NCBI GenBank assembly: GCA_050116415.1 | Contig: JASFOS010000099.1 | Coordinates: 1 to 8,111, forward strand | Source of the DNA: JARRJY01 sp050116415 | GTDB taxonomy: Bacteria > Pseudomonadota > Gammaproteobacteria > UBA6429 > Thiohalophilaceae | DNA: 8,111 nt | Direction of reading: 5' to 3' | The notes under the pieces: model-generated | Told to the model about the DNA's origin: nothing | Databases searched by the model: none | The model's input: only the letters and a program-made list of their open reading frames with translations | Part shown: piece by piece, positions 1 through 6,203 of the stretch | Numbering within the stretch: position 1 is the stretch's first letter | How the letters are laid out: each line of letters starts with the position of its first letter | Position numbers and translations under genes: made by a program

Positions 1-479
1 TCACGCAACTTGTTCATGGTTTCAGGAATAAAGCTCTGGCCACCGAAGCCGGGGTTTACCGACATCAGTAACACGATATCCACCTTGTCCATCACGTGTT
101 TGAGGATGTCGAGAGGCGTCGCCGGGTTGAAAACCAGGCCGGACTTACAACCGCCATCACGAATCATCTGCAAAGTGCGGTCAATGTGCTCGGACGCTTC
201 CGGGTGGAAAGTGATGTAGCTGGCGCCCGCATCAATAAAATCAGGAATAATGCGGTCAACCGGTTTAACCATCAGGTGCACATCGATATCCGCGGTAACA
301 CCATGCTTGCGCAGTGATTCACACACCAGCGGACCGATGGTCAGGTTAGGAACATAGTGGTTATCCATGACGTCAAAGTGCACCACATCAGCACCTGACT
401 TGATGACGTTATCTACTTCTTCACCCAGACGGGCAAAATCTGCCGACAGAATCGAAGGTGCAATTTTGAAATCAGCCAT
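1..479 (-). CDS. rpe: Ribulose-phosphate 3-epimerase, N-terminal 159 residues (gene runs off the left edge)
   Basis: This enzyme interconverts D-ribulose 5-phosphate and D-xylulose 5-phosphate in the cytosol (pentose phosphate and Calvin pathways). The translated fragment matches the TIM-barrel family throughout: APSILSADF near residue 7, HFDVMDNHYVPNLTIGP at 34-50, DVHLMVKPVD at 66-75, FNPATPLDIL at 117-126 and MSVNPGFGGQSFIP at 139-152. Metal-binding and catalytic residues Ser10, His34, Asp36 and His68 are present; the second catalytic Asp lies beyond the edge. The family is about 225 residues long, so roughly 65 C-terminal residues are missing. The start is ATG at 479, preceded by an AGAGG ribosome site about 8 bases upstream. 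The gene is transcribed divergently from the hydrolase at 631. In many gammaproteobacteria gph and trpE follow rpe, but that side is outside the window. Identification is close to certain from the long runs shared with the E. coli protein, compared from memory. Confidence 0.97.
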   Translation of the reverse strand, partial: MADFKIAPSILSADFARLGEEVDNVIKSGADVVHFDVMDNHYVPNLTIGPLVCESLRKHGVTADIDVHLMVKPVDRIIPDFIDAGASYITFHPEASEHIDRTLQMIRDGGCKSGLVFNPATPLDILKHVMDKVDIVLLMSVNPGFGGQSFIPETMNKLR

Positions 480-566
480 TGTTATTGCCTCTTGCTTGTT
501 AAGGTTTTTACTGACCCGGGCCGGGCGAACGGCAAACTTTACCTGATCACAAAAGAATTTTCAGCT

Positions 567-594
567 TTTGCAGGCCACGATAGCTGCGTATACT
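567..594 (+). promoter_or_regulatory. Candidate sigma-70 promoter for the hydrolase-CopD unit
   Basis: A -10 box TATACT at 589-594 (5 of 6 consensus bases) lies 16 bases after a weaker -35 box TTTGCA at 567-572 (4 of 6). Transcription would start near 601, about 20 bases before the GGAGGGG ribosome site at 622-628 and 30 before the ATG at 631. The spacing fits well, but no other evidence supports it. Confidence 0.45.
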
Positions 595-630
595 GGGATT
601 TATTCCTTAAAATGCGGATTTGGAGGGGTT

Positions 631-1428
631 ATGCCACGCAAGATTTGGTCAAAAACTATACTAATCGCACTATTCAGCCTGTTCAGCCTTGCAACCTTCG
701 CCTCTGACACGGCCAAGGAAAAACGTTGGGCTGACCAGATTGTCGACTCGCTGCTGGTTGGCGAAGCCCGCTGGCTCACTGCCGATGGCCAGAAATTCCT
801 TGCCATCTACGCCGAACAAACCACGGAGAAAGCTCAGGGCGCGGCCATCGTGATACACGGTAGCGGCGTGCACCCCAACTGGCCTGACGTGGTCTACCCG
901 TTGCGCACCCAGTTACCGGACTATGGCTGGCAAACGCTTTCCATTCAAATGCCCATTCTGCGCAACGAGGCTACATATAAGGAATACGCCCCGTTGTTCG
1001 TGGAAATTGCGCCGCGTATCAATGCCGCCGTGGATTTTCTCAAGGCACAAGGTATTAAAAACATTGTAATCGTCGCACATAGCCTGGGCTCAACCATGTC
1101 AGGCTACTACCTGGCCAACAACCCCAATGCTGACATCAAGGCGCTGGTCGCCATCGGCGCGCCTGCCATCCAGTTTGATGATGGTGAAAGAGACTTTGCC
1201 AAATCAATAAGCTCGATCCAGGTCCCCATCCTGGATATCTACGGCAGCCAGGATTTGCAGAACGTCCTGAACGGCGCGGATACCAAGGTCAAAGCCGCCA
1301 GGAAATCCGGTAACAAGCGTTACAACCAGGTCAAAATCGATGGCGCCAACCATTTCTTCGTCGGTAAAAGCGATGAACTGGTCAAGCGCGTAAGAGGCTG
1401 GCTAAAAACCAATGCCACCGGAAAATAA
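631..1428 (+). CDS. Secreted DUF3530-type alpha/beta hydrolase
   Basis: A 265-residue protein with an N-terminal signal peptide: basic MPRKIWSK, a hydrophobic core at about 9-20, and a likely cleavage after ATFA (residue 24), which places it in the periplasm or outside. The mature part reads as an alpha/beta hydrolase: HGSG oxyanion-hole strand at 76-79, nucleophile elbow AHSLGS with Ser151, a likely acid at Asp208 (IYGSQD), and His241 in GANHFF. The stretch HPNWPDVVYPLR followed by GWQTLSIQMP (81-108) is typical of the DUF3530 family, whose substrates are unknown. I chose ATG 631 because GGAGGGG lies 2 bases upstream and the signal peptide then sits at the N-terminus; a start at 568 would put an extra 21 residues before it. 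The stop is 17 bases before the CopD-family gene, so the two are probably co-transcribed. An esterase or lipase role is possible but unsupported. Confidence 0.85.
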   Translation: MPRKIWSKTILIALFSLFSLATFASDTAKEKRWADQIVDSLLVGEARWLTADGQKFLAIYAEQTTEKAQGAAIVIHGSGVHPNWPDVVYPLRTQLPDYGWQTLSIQMPILRNEATYKEYAPLFVEIAPRINAAVDFLKAQGIKNIVIVAHSLGSTMSGYYLANNPNADIKALVAIGAPAIQFDDGERDFAKSISSIQVPILDIYGSQDLQNVLNGADTKVKAARKSGNKRYNQVKIDGANHFFVGKSDELVKRVRGWLKTNATGK

Positions 1429-1445
1429 CTCAAGGTAAAATAATA

Positions 1446-1913
1446 ATGACTATCAATACTTTTAATATCGTACTGCACCTGCTCTCGGCCGTGGTCTGGG
1501 TTGGCGGCATGTTTTTCGCCTACATGTGTCTGCGCCCGGTAGCCGCCAGCCAACTGGAACCACCCCAACGCCTGACCCTGTGGGTGGGCGTATTTCAAAA
1601 GTTTTTTCCGTTTGTCTGGCTGTGCGTGATCTTTCTGCCGTTAACCGGCTACCTGATGACGTTCAGTATCTGGGGCGGCTTTGCCGATGCACCGAAGTAT
1701 ATTCACATCATGAACGGGCTCGGTATCATCATGATCCTGATTTATATGCACGTGTTCTTTGCACCTTTCAAGCGGCTCAAGAACGCCGTTGCCATCCAGG
1801 ACTGGCCGACCGGTGGCAAAAACCTCAACCAGATCCGTAAAATGGTCGGCATTAATACCAGTATTGGCCTGATCGTCATACTGGTAGCCAGTGGCGGGCG
1901 GTTTTTCGGTTAA
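1446..1913 (+). CDS. CopD-family integral membrane protein, four transmembrane helices
   Basis: A 155-residue inner-membrane protein. Four hydrophobic segments are visible at about 7-29, 53-73, 88-106 and 136-150. The first helix carries His11 followed by the W-x-G-G pattern at 18-21 and Arg30 at its end, which is the arrangement of the CopD/HemJ-like superfamily, where the helix-1 histidine is thought to bind metal or heme. His87 and His102 are further possible ligands. It is about the size of the stand-alone CopD-domain proteins and much shorter than the full CopD copper-resistance protein, so a role in copper import should not be assumed. The start at 1446 follows a modest AAGG ribosome site. 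It is the second gene of a unit with the hydrolase and ends 21 bases before a bidirectional terminator. Family assignment is good; function is unknown. Confidence 0.82.
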   Translation: MTINTFNIVLHLLSAVVWVGGMFFAYMCLRPVAASQLEPPQRLTLWVGVFQKFFPFVWLCVIFLPLTGYLMTFSIWGGFADAPKYIHIMNGLGIIMILIYMHVFFAPFKRLKNAVAIQDWPTGGKNLNQIRKMVGINTSIGLIVILVASGGRFFG

Positions 1914-1934
1914 GCAAACAACCCGTTCAGCCAT

Positions 1935-1964
1935 AAAAAAGCCCGCAATGCGGGCTTTTATTTT
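1935..1964. terminator. Bidirectional rho-independent terminator between convergent genes
   Basis: The stem GCCCGC (1941-1946), loop AAT and GCGGGC (1950-1955) is lengthened by four A-T pairs (1937-1940 with 1956-1959) into a perfect 10-base-pair hairpin. The plus strand continues with TTTTATTTT. The minus strand reads a T-run opposite 1935-1940. It can end the CopD transcript and the GGDEF-EAL transcript alike, and it overlaps the stop codon of the latter (1958-1960). Confidence 0.93.
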
Positions 1965-3811
1965 GGCGCCAGGTAGCGCTCTATCAACACTGTTTCAGGC
2001 ACAGGTTTCGAAAACCTGTAACCCTGGAAAGTCTTGCAGCCGTGTTCCAGCAGGAACCTGTGTTGCTCCTCGGTTTCCACGCCTTCGGCAACGACTGACA
2101 GGTTAAATATTCTCGCCATGTGCAATATGGTATTGACCATTTCCTCGGCGCTGGCATCGCGCGACAGGTCTTTAACAAAATGACGATCGATTTTGAGTTC
2201 ATCAATAGGTAGCTGGCGAATGTAACTCAAGGAACTGTAGCCGGTGCCAAAATCATCCATGGAAAAACGAATACCCAGCTTCTTGATTTCTTCGATGATG
2301 TTAATCACCTTATTAATATCTTCGGCGACTACACTTTCCGTAATCTCAAAGGTGACTTTCGACACGGTATTTCGATCCAGGTACTGGTGGCACAATTCAG
2401 TAACATCATTGATAAAATTATAATGTGTAAACTGGCGCATACTGATATTGACCGATACCTGTATATTATCCAGGCCTTTACCATGCCAGCCGGCCAGGGT
2501 CATAAACGCCATTTCCATAATTTGCTTGCCCAACTCGATGATCAAGCCGGTTTTTTCTGCAATCGGAATAAATTCGGCGGGTGAAACTTCCCCCAGTTCA
2601 TCGCTAGACCAGCGCGCCAGAACTTCCACACCCGTTATCTCGTTTGAATCATTAAACTGCGGCTGGTAAACAAGCCGAATCTGTTTTTTCTCAACCGCGA
2701 AATGAAGTAACTGCTCCAGCTTCAGGTTGTATTCCACCTGCTCGGCCATGGTTTCATCAAAGAAGAATATGCCATCACGACCCTGCGCTTTTACTTCATA
2801 CATGGCGATATCCGCTTCTTTTATAAAATCAACCGCGTTGACACCGGATGGCTCGATGATACTGACCCCAATACTTGCACTCAGGTAAATATGATGCTTG
2901 TTAACCTTGTAGGCAACTTTCAATACATAGAGTAATTCCTGGGATATTTTTAGCGCCTGTGACTTGCATTCCGGCTTGTCGGAAAAGTTTTCACCGGTAA
3001 TGATGAATTCATCACCGCCCAATCGCGAGATCATCGTGTTTTCCGGCAATGTCTTCTGGATTCTGTGCACCACTTCCTGCAGTAATGCATCACCAACATC
3101 ATGACCTAATGAATCGTTAACCGTTTTGAAATGATCCAGATCGATTAATAATAAATAGGAACAACTGTTTTGCTCTTTCAGCGTATTCATTTTTTTCTGA
3201 AGAGCCTCGATGATGTATTGGCGGTTATACAAGCCGGTCAAAAAATCATGCGTGGATTGAAAGATTGTCTGGCTAAACAGCTCGTTACTACCGTTGGCGG
3301 CATAAAGCAAAACCCAGCCGAAGATGCAGGCGAATACTGTCAGGACATAACCATACCAGGTGCCAAGCAGGAAGAAATAAACGACCAGTGGAACTATCAG
3401 GGTGATGATGGTGGCGCGGTATAATTTCTTGTCAGGAAATAATATCGTTGCGGCAACCGTTGCTGCGCCGATCTCGGTGAACACCGCGATGTAATGCATA
3501 CCAGACTCTGTTTCTGGGGCATAGAGGACAAAGATAGTCGCCCACAGTAAGAAGAAAAGATAAAAGAACACCGCGGTACCCTGGTACCAGGATCCCAGCT
3601 GCGCCTCGCTCATGGTCTGCAAATCAAACACCCTGAACAAGCGATAACCCCATATGGATATCACGACAACGGCCAGGTACCAGTACAAGGCCGGCAGGTA
3701 GATGTCGTTAATCCAGCCCAGCAGGATATAACCCAGGCCGGGAAACAGTGATAACGCCATCAATACCAGGATTTGTTTGTGGATGTAGCTATAAAGCGCG
3801 TTGGTTTTCAC
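1958..3811 (-). CDS. Membrane-anchored GGDEF-EAL protein (cyclic di-GMP synthase/phosphodiesterase)
   Basis: A 617-residue inner-membrane signalling protein. About six transmembrane helices fill residues 14-171, with no obvious periplasmic ligand domain. A GGDEF domain starts at STHDFLTGLYNR (186-197) and carries DLDHFKTVNDSLGHDVGD (224-241) and an intact RLGGDEF with GGDEF at 265-269. The EAL domain (about 365-617) has the catalytic Glu in EVLAR (396-400; EVL is an accepted form of EAL), NIS at 455-457, Glu489 in FEITE, DDFGTGYSS (519-527), Lys540 in KIDRHFV, Glu577 in AEGVE and FQGYRFSKP. Both domains therefore look catalytically able. The inhibitory RxxD site expected just before GGDEF reads PENT (256-259), so product inhibition is probably absent. 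The start is GTG at 3811; an in-frame stop lies 9 bases upstream, so this is the longest possible form, and the ribosome site is weak. It is divergent from the kinase-like gene. Confidence 0.95.
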   Translation of the reverse strand: MKTNALYSYIHKQILVLMALSLFPGLGYILLGWINDIYLPALYWYLAVVVISIWGYRLFRVFDLQTMSEAQLGSWYQGTAVFFYLFFLLWATIFVLYAPETESGMHYIAVFTEIGAATVAATILFPDKKLYRATIITLIVPLVVYFFLLGTWYGYVLTVFACIFGWVLLYAANGSNELFSQTIFQSTHDFLTGLYNRQYIIEALQKKMNTLKEQNSCSYLLLIDLDHFKTVNDSLGHDVGDALLQEVVHRIQKTLPENTMISRLGGDEFIITGENFSDKPECKSQALKISQELLYVLKVAYKVNKHHIYLSASIGVSIIEPSGVNAVDFIKEADIAMYEVKAQGRDGIFFFDETMAEQVEYNLKLEQLLHFAVEKKQIRLVYQPQFNDSNEITGVEVLARWSSDELGEVSPAEFIPIAEKTGLIIELGKQIMEMAFMTLAGWHGKGLDNIQVSVNISMRQFTHYNFINDVTELCHQYLDRNTVSKVTFEITESVVAEDINKVINIIEEIKKLGIRFSMDDFGTGYSSLSYIRQLPIDELKIDRHFVKDLSRDASAEEMVNTILHMARIFNLSVVAEGVETEEQHRFLLEHGCKTFQGYRFSKPVPETVLIERYLAPK

Positions 3812-3851
3812 TTTGTGTTATCTGTCTTAAGCGAGGCATGTCCATCTATAG

Positions 3852-3870
3852 ACTTAGACTTGTTCTAAGT
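3852..3870. repeat. Perfect inverted repeat, candidate operator in the divergent spacer
   Basis: ACTTAGA (3852-3858) and TCTAAGT (3864-3870) are exact reverse complements separated by five bases. The repeat lies between the divergent GGDEF-EAL and kinase-like genes, 41 bases upstream of the GTG and just before a TATACT hexamer (3877-3882) that could be a -10 box for the plus strand. The tandem copies of TAGACT at 3849-3860 overlap its left arm. A dimeric regulator site is the likeliest reading; no known consensus is recognised. Confidence 0.4.
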
Positions 3871-3886
3871 TACAGCTATACTGAAT

Positions 3887-3916
3887 ATTATAAATGAGTA
3901 CGCATGAGCATGAAAA
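3887..3916 (-). promoter_or_regulatory. Candidate promoter for the GGDEF-EAL gene
   Basis: On the minus strand a perfect -10 box TATAAT (3892 down to 3887) follows a TTTTCA -35 box (3916 down to 3911; 4 of 6 consensus bases) with an 18-base spacer. The transcript would begin near 3880 and have a leader of about 70 bases containing the inverted repeat at 3852-3870. Support is motif matching only, in AT-rich DNA. Confidence 0.3.
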
Positions 3917-3990
3917 CACGGGTAATATTGAATAGCGATATTTTTTACACCCTGCTTCGTTTAAACCGCATGATATAAACCGGGCTGACC

Positions 3991-4716
3991 ATGAATAAAA
4001 GATCGATTGATAGCTTTGACCTGCAACCGGGGCGCGTGCTGGCACGTAAATATGAAGTGCTGGAACTGTTAGGTGCTGGCTGGGAAGGAGAGGTATACCT
4101 GGTTCGTGAAATCAGCACCGGGATCGAACGCACCGCCAAGTTGTTTTTCCCACAACGTAACCTTAATAACAAAAGTATAAAGTTCTATGCCAAGAAATTA
4201 CATGAACTTCGTCACTGTCCCATCGTCATTCATTATAATGCACAGGAAACCATCACCGTTCAGGGTATGCCGGTCAGTTTCCTGATCTCTGAATACGTGG
4301 AGGGTGAGTTACTCAGCGAGTTTATCAAACGTCAGCCAGGCAAACGCCTTAATGCATTTCAGGGCCTGCACCTGTTACACGCGCTTGCCGCGGGCATGGA
4401 GTGCGTGCATAACATGGGCGAGTACCATGGTGATCTGCACATGGGCAACATCATCGTGCAACGCTTCGGTTTAAGTTTTGATTTGAAAATACTGGACTTT
4501 TACCAGTGGAAGGCGCCACGCAAGGAAAACATCCGTGACGATACCATCGACATGGTACGCATTCTTTATGATGCCATTGGTGGCAAAAAGTATTACGGGC
4601 ACCAACCACCTGAAATCAAGAATATTATTTGTGGCCTAAAGAAAAACCTGATCCTGAAAAAATTCCGATCGGCAGGACAACTAAAGTTATACCTGGAAAC
4701 CATGGCCTGGGAATAA
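3991..4716 (+). CDS. Compact protein-kinase-like protein (HGD/DFY type)
   Basis: A 241-residue soluble protein with a protein-kinase fold signature. Residues 21-38 (YEVLELLGAGWEGEVYLV) form strand 1 and a glycine-rich loop. Lys50 in TAKLFF is the ATP-binding lysine and Glu72 a plausible helix-C partner. EYVEGELL (101-108) looks like the hinge. The catalytic loop YHGDLHMGNI (145-154) carries Asp148 and Asn153, and LDFY (168-171) replaces DFG but keeps metal-binding Asp169. HGDLHxGN is more like aminoglycoside/choline kinases than the HRD of classical Ser/Thr kinases. Only about 15 residues separate LDFY from the DDTIDMVRILYDAIGG helix (183-198), so there is no APE motif or normal activation segment. 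The C-lobe is short. No transmembrane or sensor domain is seen. The start is fixed by an in-frame TAA 15 bases upstream, although no good ribosome site is visible. ATP binding is likely; the substrate, and whether it is a pseudokinase, are unknown. Confidence 0.75.
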   Translation: MNKRSIDSFDLQPGRVLARKYEVLELLGAGWEGEVYLVREISTGIERTAKLFFPQRNLNNKSIKFYAKKLHELRHCPIVIHYNAQETITVQGMPVSFLISEYVEGELLSEFIKRQPGKRLNAFQGLHLLHALAAGMECVHNMGEYHGDLHMGNIIVQRFGLSFDLKILDFYQWKAPRKENIRDDTIDMVRILYDAIGGKKYYGHQPPEIKNIICGLKKNLILKKFRSAGQLKLYLETMAWE

Positions 4717-4801
4717 ATTATTATCGATTTAAAACCAGTTAAACGACTCTAAACATTTCTGTTACTCATTGATGCTTATCATCACAAAACACTTACATTA
4801 C

Positions 4802-4818
4802 AAAACAATCATTGTTTT
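4802..4818. repeat. Perfect 17-base AT-rich palindrome
   Basis: AAAACAAT and ATTGTTTT are exact reverse complements around a single central C (4810). The palindrome lies in the 264-base spacer, 86 bases after the kinase-like gene and 162 before the amidohydrolase gene. As RNA it would be a weak A/U hairpin without a good T-run after it, so a protein-binding site is more likely than a terminator. I do not recognise the regulator. Confidence 0.45.
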
Positions 4819-4891
4819 CTACACGAAGCGGTTTCAAAAAATCCTGCTATTACGCTTTAAAAATTGATTTACTCATAATTAAAGTGCCAGC

Positions 4892-4920
4892 TTGAATGTG
4901 CCTTATTGTGTACATACACT
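4892..4920 (+). promoter_or_regulatory. Candidate sigma-70 promoter of the catabolic operon
   Basis: A -35 box TTGAAT (4892-4897) and -10 box TACACT (4915-4920), each 4 of 6 consensus bases, are separated by exactly 17 bases. AT-rich DNA at about 4850-4885 could act as an UP element. Transcription would start near 4927, giving a leader of about 55 bases before the ATG at 4981. Confidence 0.35.
4908..4919. promoter_or_regulatory. Short dyad over the -10 box, candidate operator
   Basis: GTGTA-CA-TACAC is a perfect 5+5 base inverted repeat with a two-base centre. It covers most of the proposed -10 element, where a bound repressor would block the operon at 4981. It loosely recalls GT-rich/AC-rich half-sites of GntR-type regulators, but the match is not exact and so short a repeat can occur by chance. 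Confidence 0.25.
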
Positions 4921-4980
4921 GTAATAAAGGCTATAGCATACCTATCCGAGCCGCTATTTTTGTATGCAAGGGAGTAACAT

Positions 4981-6156
4981 ATGAGTGCAAGCTGGCAAAG
5001 CATTCTCGATCAGTCGATCGAACTACGTCACTGGTTTCATCGCCATCCAGAACTGACCTGGCAGGAACAAAATACGGCCTTGCGTATTCGTCAACAACTC
5101 AGCGCGTGGGACATTCCCTGGCGTGAGTGTGCCCAGCTGGGGACGGTTGCAACCCTGGCAGCTAATGCAACTGGCCCGAACCTTGCATTTCGTACTGACA
5201 TGGATGCCTTACCTATCAACGAAACTGCCAGGATTGATTACCGTTCAACAGTAAGCGGTTGTATGCATGCATGTGGTCATGATGGCCACATGGCGACGTT
5301 ACTCGGTGCCGCTGCCTGGTTTAAACAACACGAGGATAAATTAGCGGGTCCCGTCACCCTGCTGTTTCAGCCCGCGGAAGAAGGTGGACATGGCGCGCAA
5401 AAAATGATCGAAGATGGTGCACTGGAAAGCGTAGACTGCATCTATGGCTGGCATAACTGGCCTGCCCTGCCTGCCGGGAAAGCACTCTGCCCGGAAGGCC
5501 CGGTAATGTCAGGCAACGGTACCTTTCATATGACGATCCAGGGACGTGGTGGCCATGCGTCCCAACCTGAAGTTACCCGCGACCCACTACTGGCGGCCGC
5601 CGCGATTACCTTGAACCTGCAACAAATCGTCAGTCGTCGCCTGCCTCCCCAGGCAGCGGCGGTCGTCAGTGTCACCACCATTGAAGCCAATGATGGTGTC
5701 ACCGTGATACCTGACAAGGTCAAACTGGAAGGCAGTATTCGTTTATCCGATCCAAAATGGCGTGAACCTATCAATGCGTTAATCCAGGAAATCACCCAGG
5801 CTACCGCCTCCTCGTATGGCGTTACGGCAGAGATTGAAATTCGTGCCCGCTATGAGGCGACCATCAACCATGCTGAACCGGCTGCCCGCTTTCGCCAGGC
5901 CTTGCAGGAGGAATGGGGCGAACAAACCGGCGACTTTGAATTACTGATGCCGGTGATGGCTTCAGAGGACTTCAGTTATTACCTCAACGAGATTCCCGGT
6001 GCGTTTGCCTTAATCGGTATCTCAGAGCCCGACGGACAGCACACAACCTACCAGGCACCTTGCCACAGTCCCGAATATGTTTTTAACGACCAGGTTGTTG
6101 GTTCTGTGATCAAGGTCTTTAGCCGACTCGCGGGGTTACCACTACCCGACGAGTAA
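4981..6156 (+). CDS. M20-family amidohydrolase, probable N-acetyl-diaminobutyrate deacetylase (DoeB2-like)
   Basis: A 391-residue cytosolic metal-dependent amidohydrolase of peptidase family M20D, full length for the family. It opens with LRHWFHRHPELTWQEQNT (15-32). The dinuclear metal ligands are all present: Cys98 and His100 in MHACGHDGH (95-103), the PAEEGGHGA motif (131-139) with catalytic Glu133 and metal ligand Glu134, His158 in GWHNWP, and His362 in CHSPEY. The dimerisation/lid domain contains GRGGHAS (188-194). M20D enzymes remove acyl groups from N-acylated amino acids. Next to an EctB-like aminotransferase and an M24 hydrolase, the best guess is release of acetate from N-acetyl-L-2,4-diaminobutyrate during ectoine breakdown, the role of the enzyme called DoeB2. 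This is inferred from context; hippurate or another N-acyl amino acid remains possible. AAGGGAG six bases before the ATG supports the start. It is probably the first gene of the operon, and 47 bases separate it from the next. Confidence 0.85.
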   Translation: MSASWQSILDQSIELRHWFHRHPELTWQEQNTALRIRQQLSAWDIPWRECAQLGTVATLAANATGPNLAFRTDMDALPINETARIDYRSTVSGCMHACGHDGHMATLLGAAAWFKQHEDKLAGPVTLLFQPAEEGGHGAQKMIEDGALESVDCIYGWHNWPALPAGKALCPEGPVMSGNGTFHMTIQGRGGHASQPEVTRDPLLAAAAITLNLQQIVSRRLPPQAAAVVSVTTIEANDGVTVIPDKVKLEGSIRLSDPKWREPINALIQEITQATASSYGVTAEIEIRARYEATINHAEPAARFRQALQEEWGEQTGDFELLMPVMASEDFSYYLNEIPGAFALIGISEPDGQHTTYQAPCHSPEYVFNDQVVGSVIKVFSRLAGLPLPDE

Positions 6157-6192
6157 GTCGTGCCAAGTTATTAAACGTAATCTTCATGCAAC

Positions 6193-6198
6193 AGGAGG
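6193..6198 (+). promoter_or_regulatory. Strong ribosome binding site that fixes the aminotransferase start
   Basis: A perfect AGGAGG sits five bases before ATG 6204. An in-frame ATG at 6186 lies upstream of this site and so cannot use it. Starting at 6204 also gives the N-terminus MDWFETYESEIRAYCR, which fits the start of EctB proteins. Confidence 0.85.
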
Positions 6199-6203
6199 AT
6201 GTG

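Noticed and set aside
515..525. A CCCGG-G-CCGGG dyad between rpe and the hydrolase gene
   Set aside because: It is too short, the loop is one base, and nothing around it suggests a terminator or operator.
568..630. An upstream ATG that would add 21 residues to the hydrolase
   Set aside because: It would bury the signal peptide inside the protein and start before the proposed -10 box. ATG 631 has a strong ribosome site.
3877..3882. TATACT as a -10 box for the kinase-like gene
   Set aside because: No acceptable -35 hexamer lies 15-19 bases upstream, so I did not list it as a promoter.
3904..3978. A 24-codon reading frame just upstream of, and in frame with, the kinase-like gene
   Set aside because: It has no ribosome site and no recognisable product. 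It ends at the TAA that precedes the kinase start. It could be a leader peptide, but it is short enough to occur by chance, and the kinase N-lobe is complete without it.
4770..4784. A TGATG-N5-CATCA inverted repeat in the 4717-4980 spacer
   Set aside because: The arms are only five bases long and the region is AT-rich. There is no T-run for a terminator and no clear regulatory position.
6186..6203. An earlier ATG for the aminotransferase
   Set aside because: It precedes the AGGAGG site, and EctB-type proteins begin at the position equivalent to 6204.
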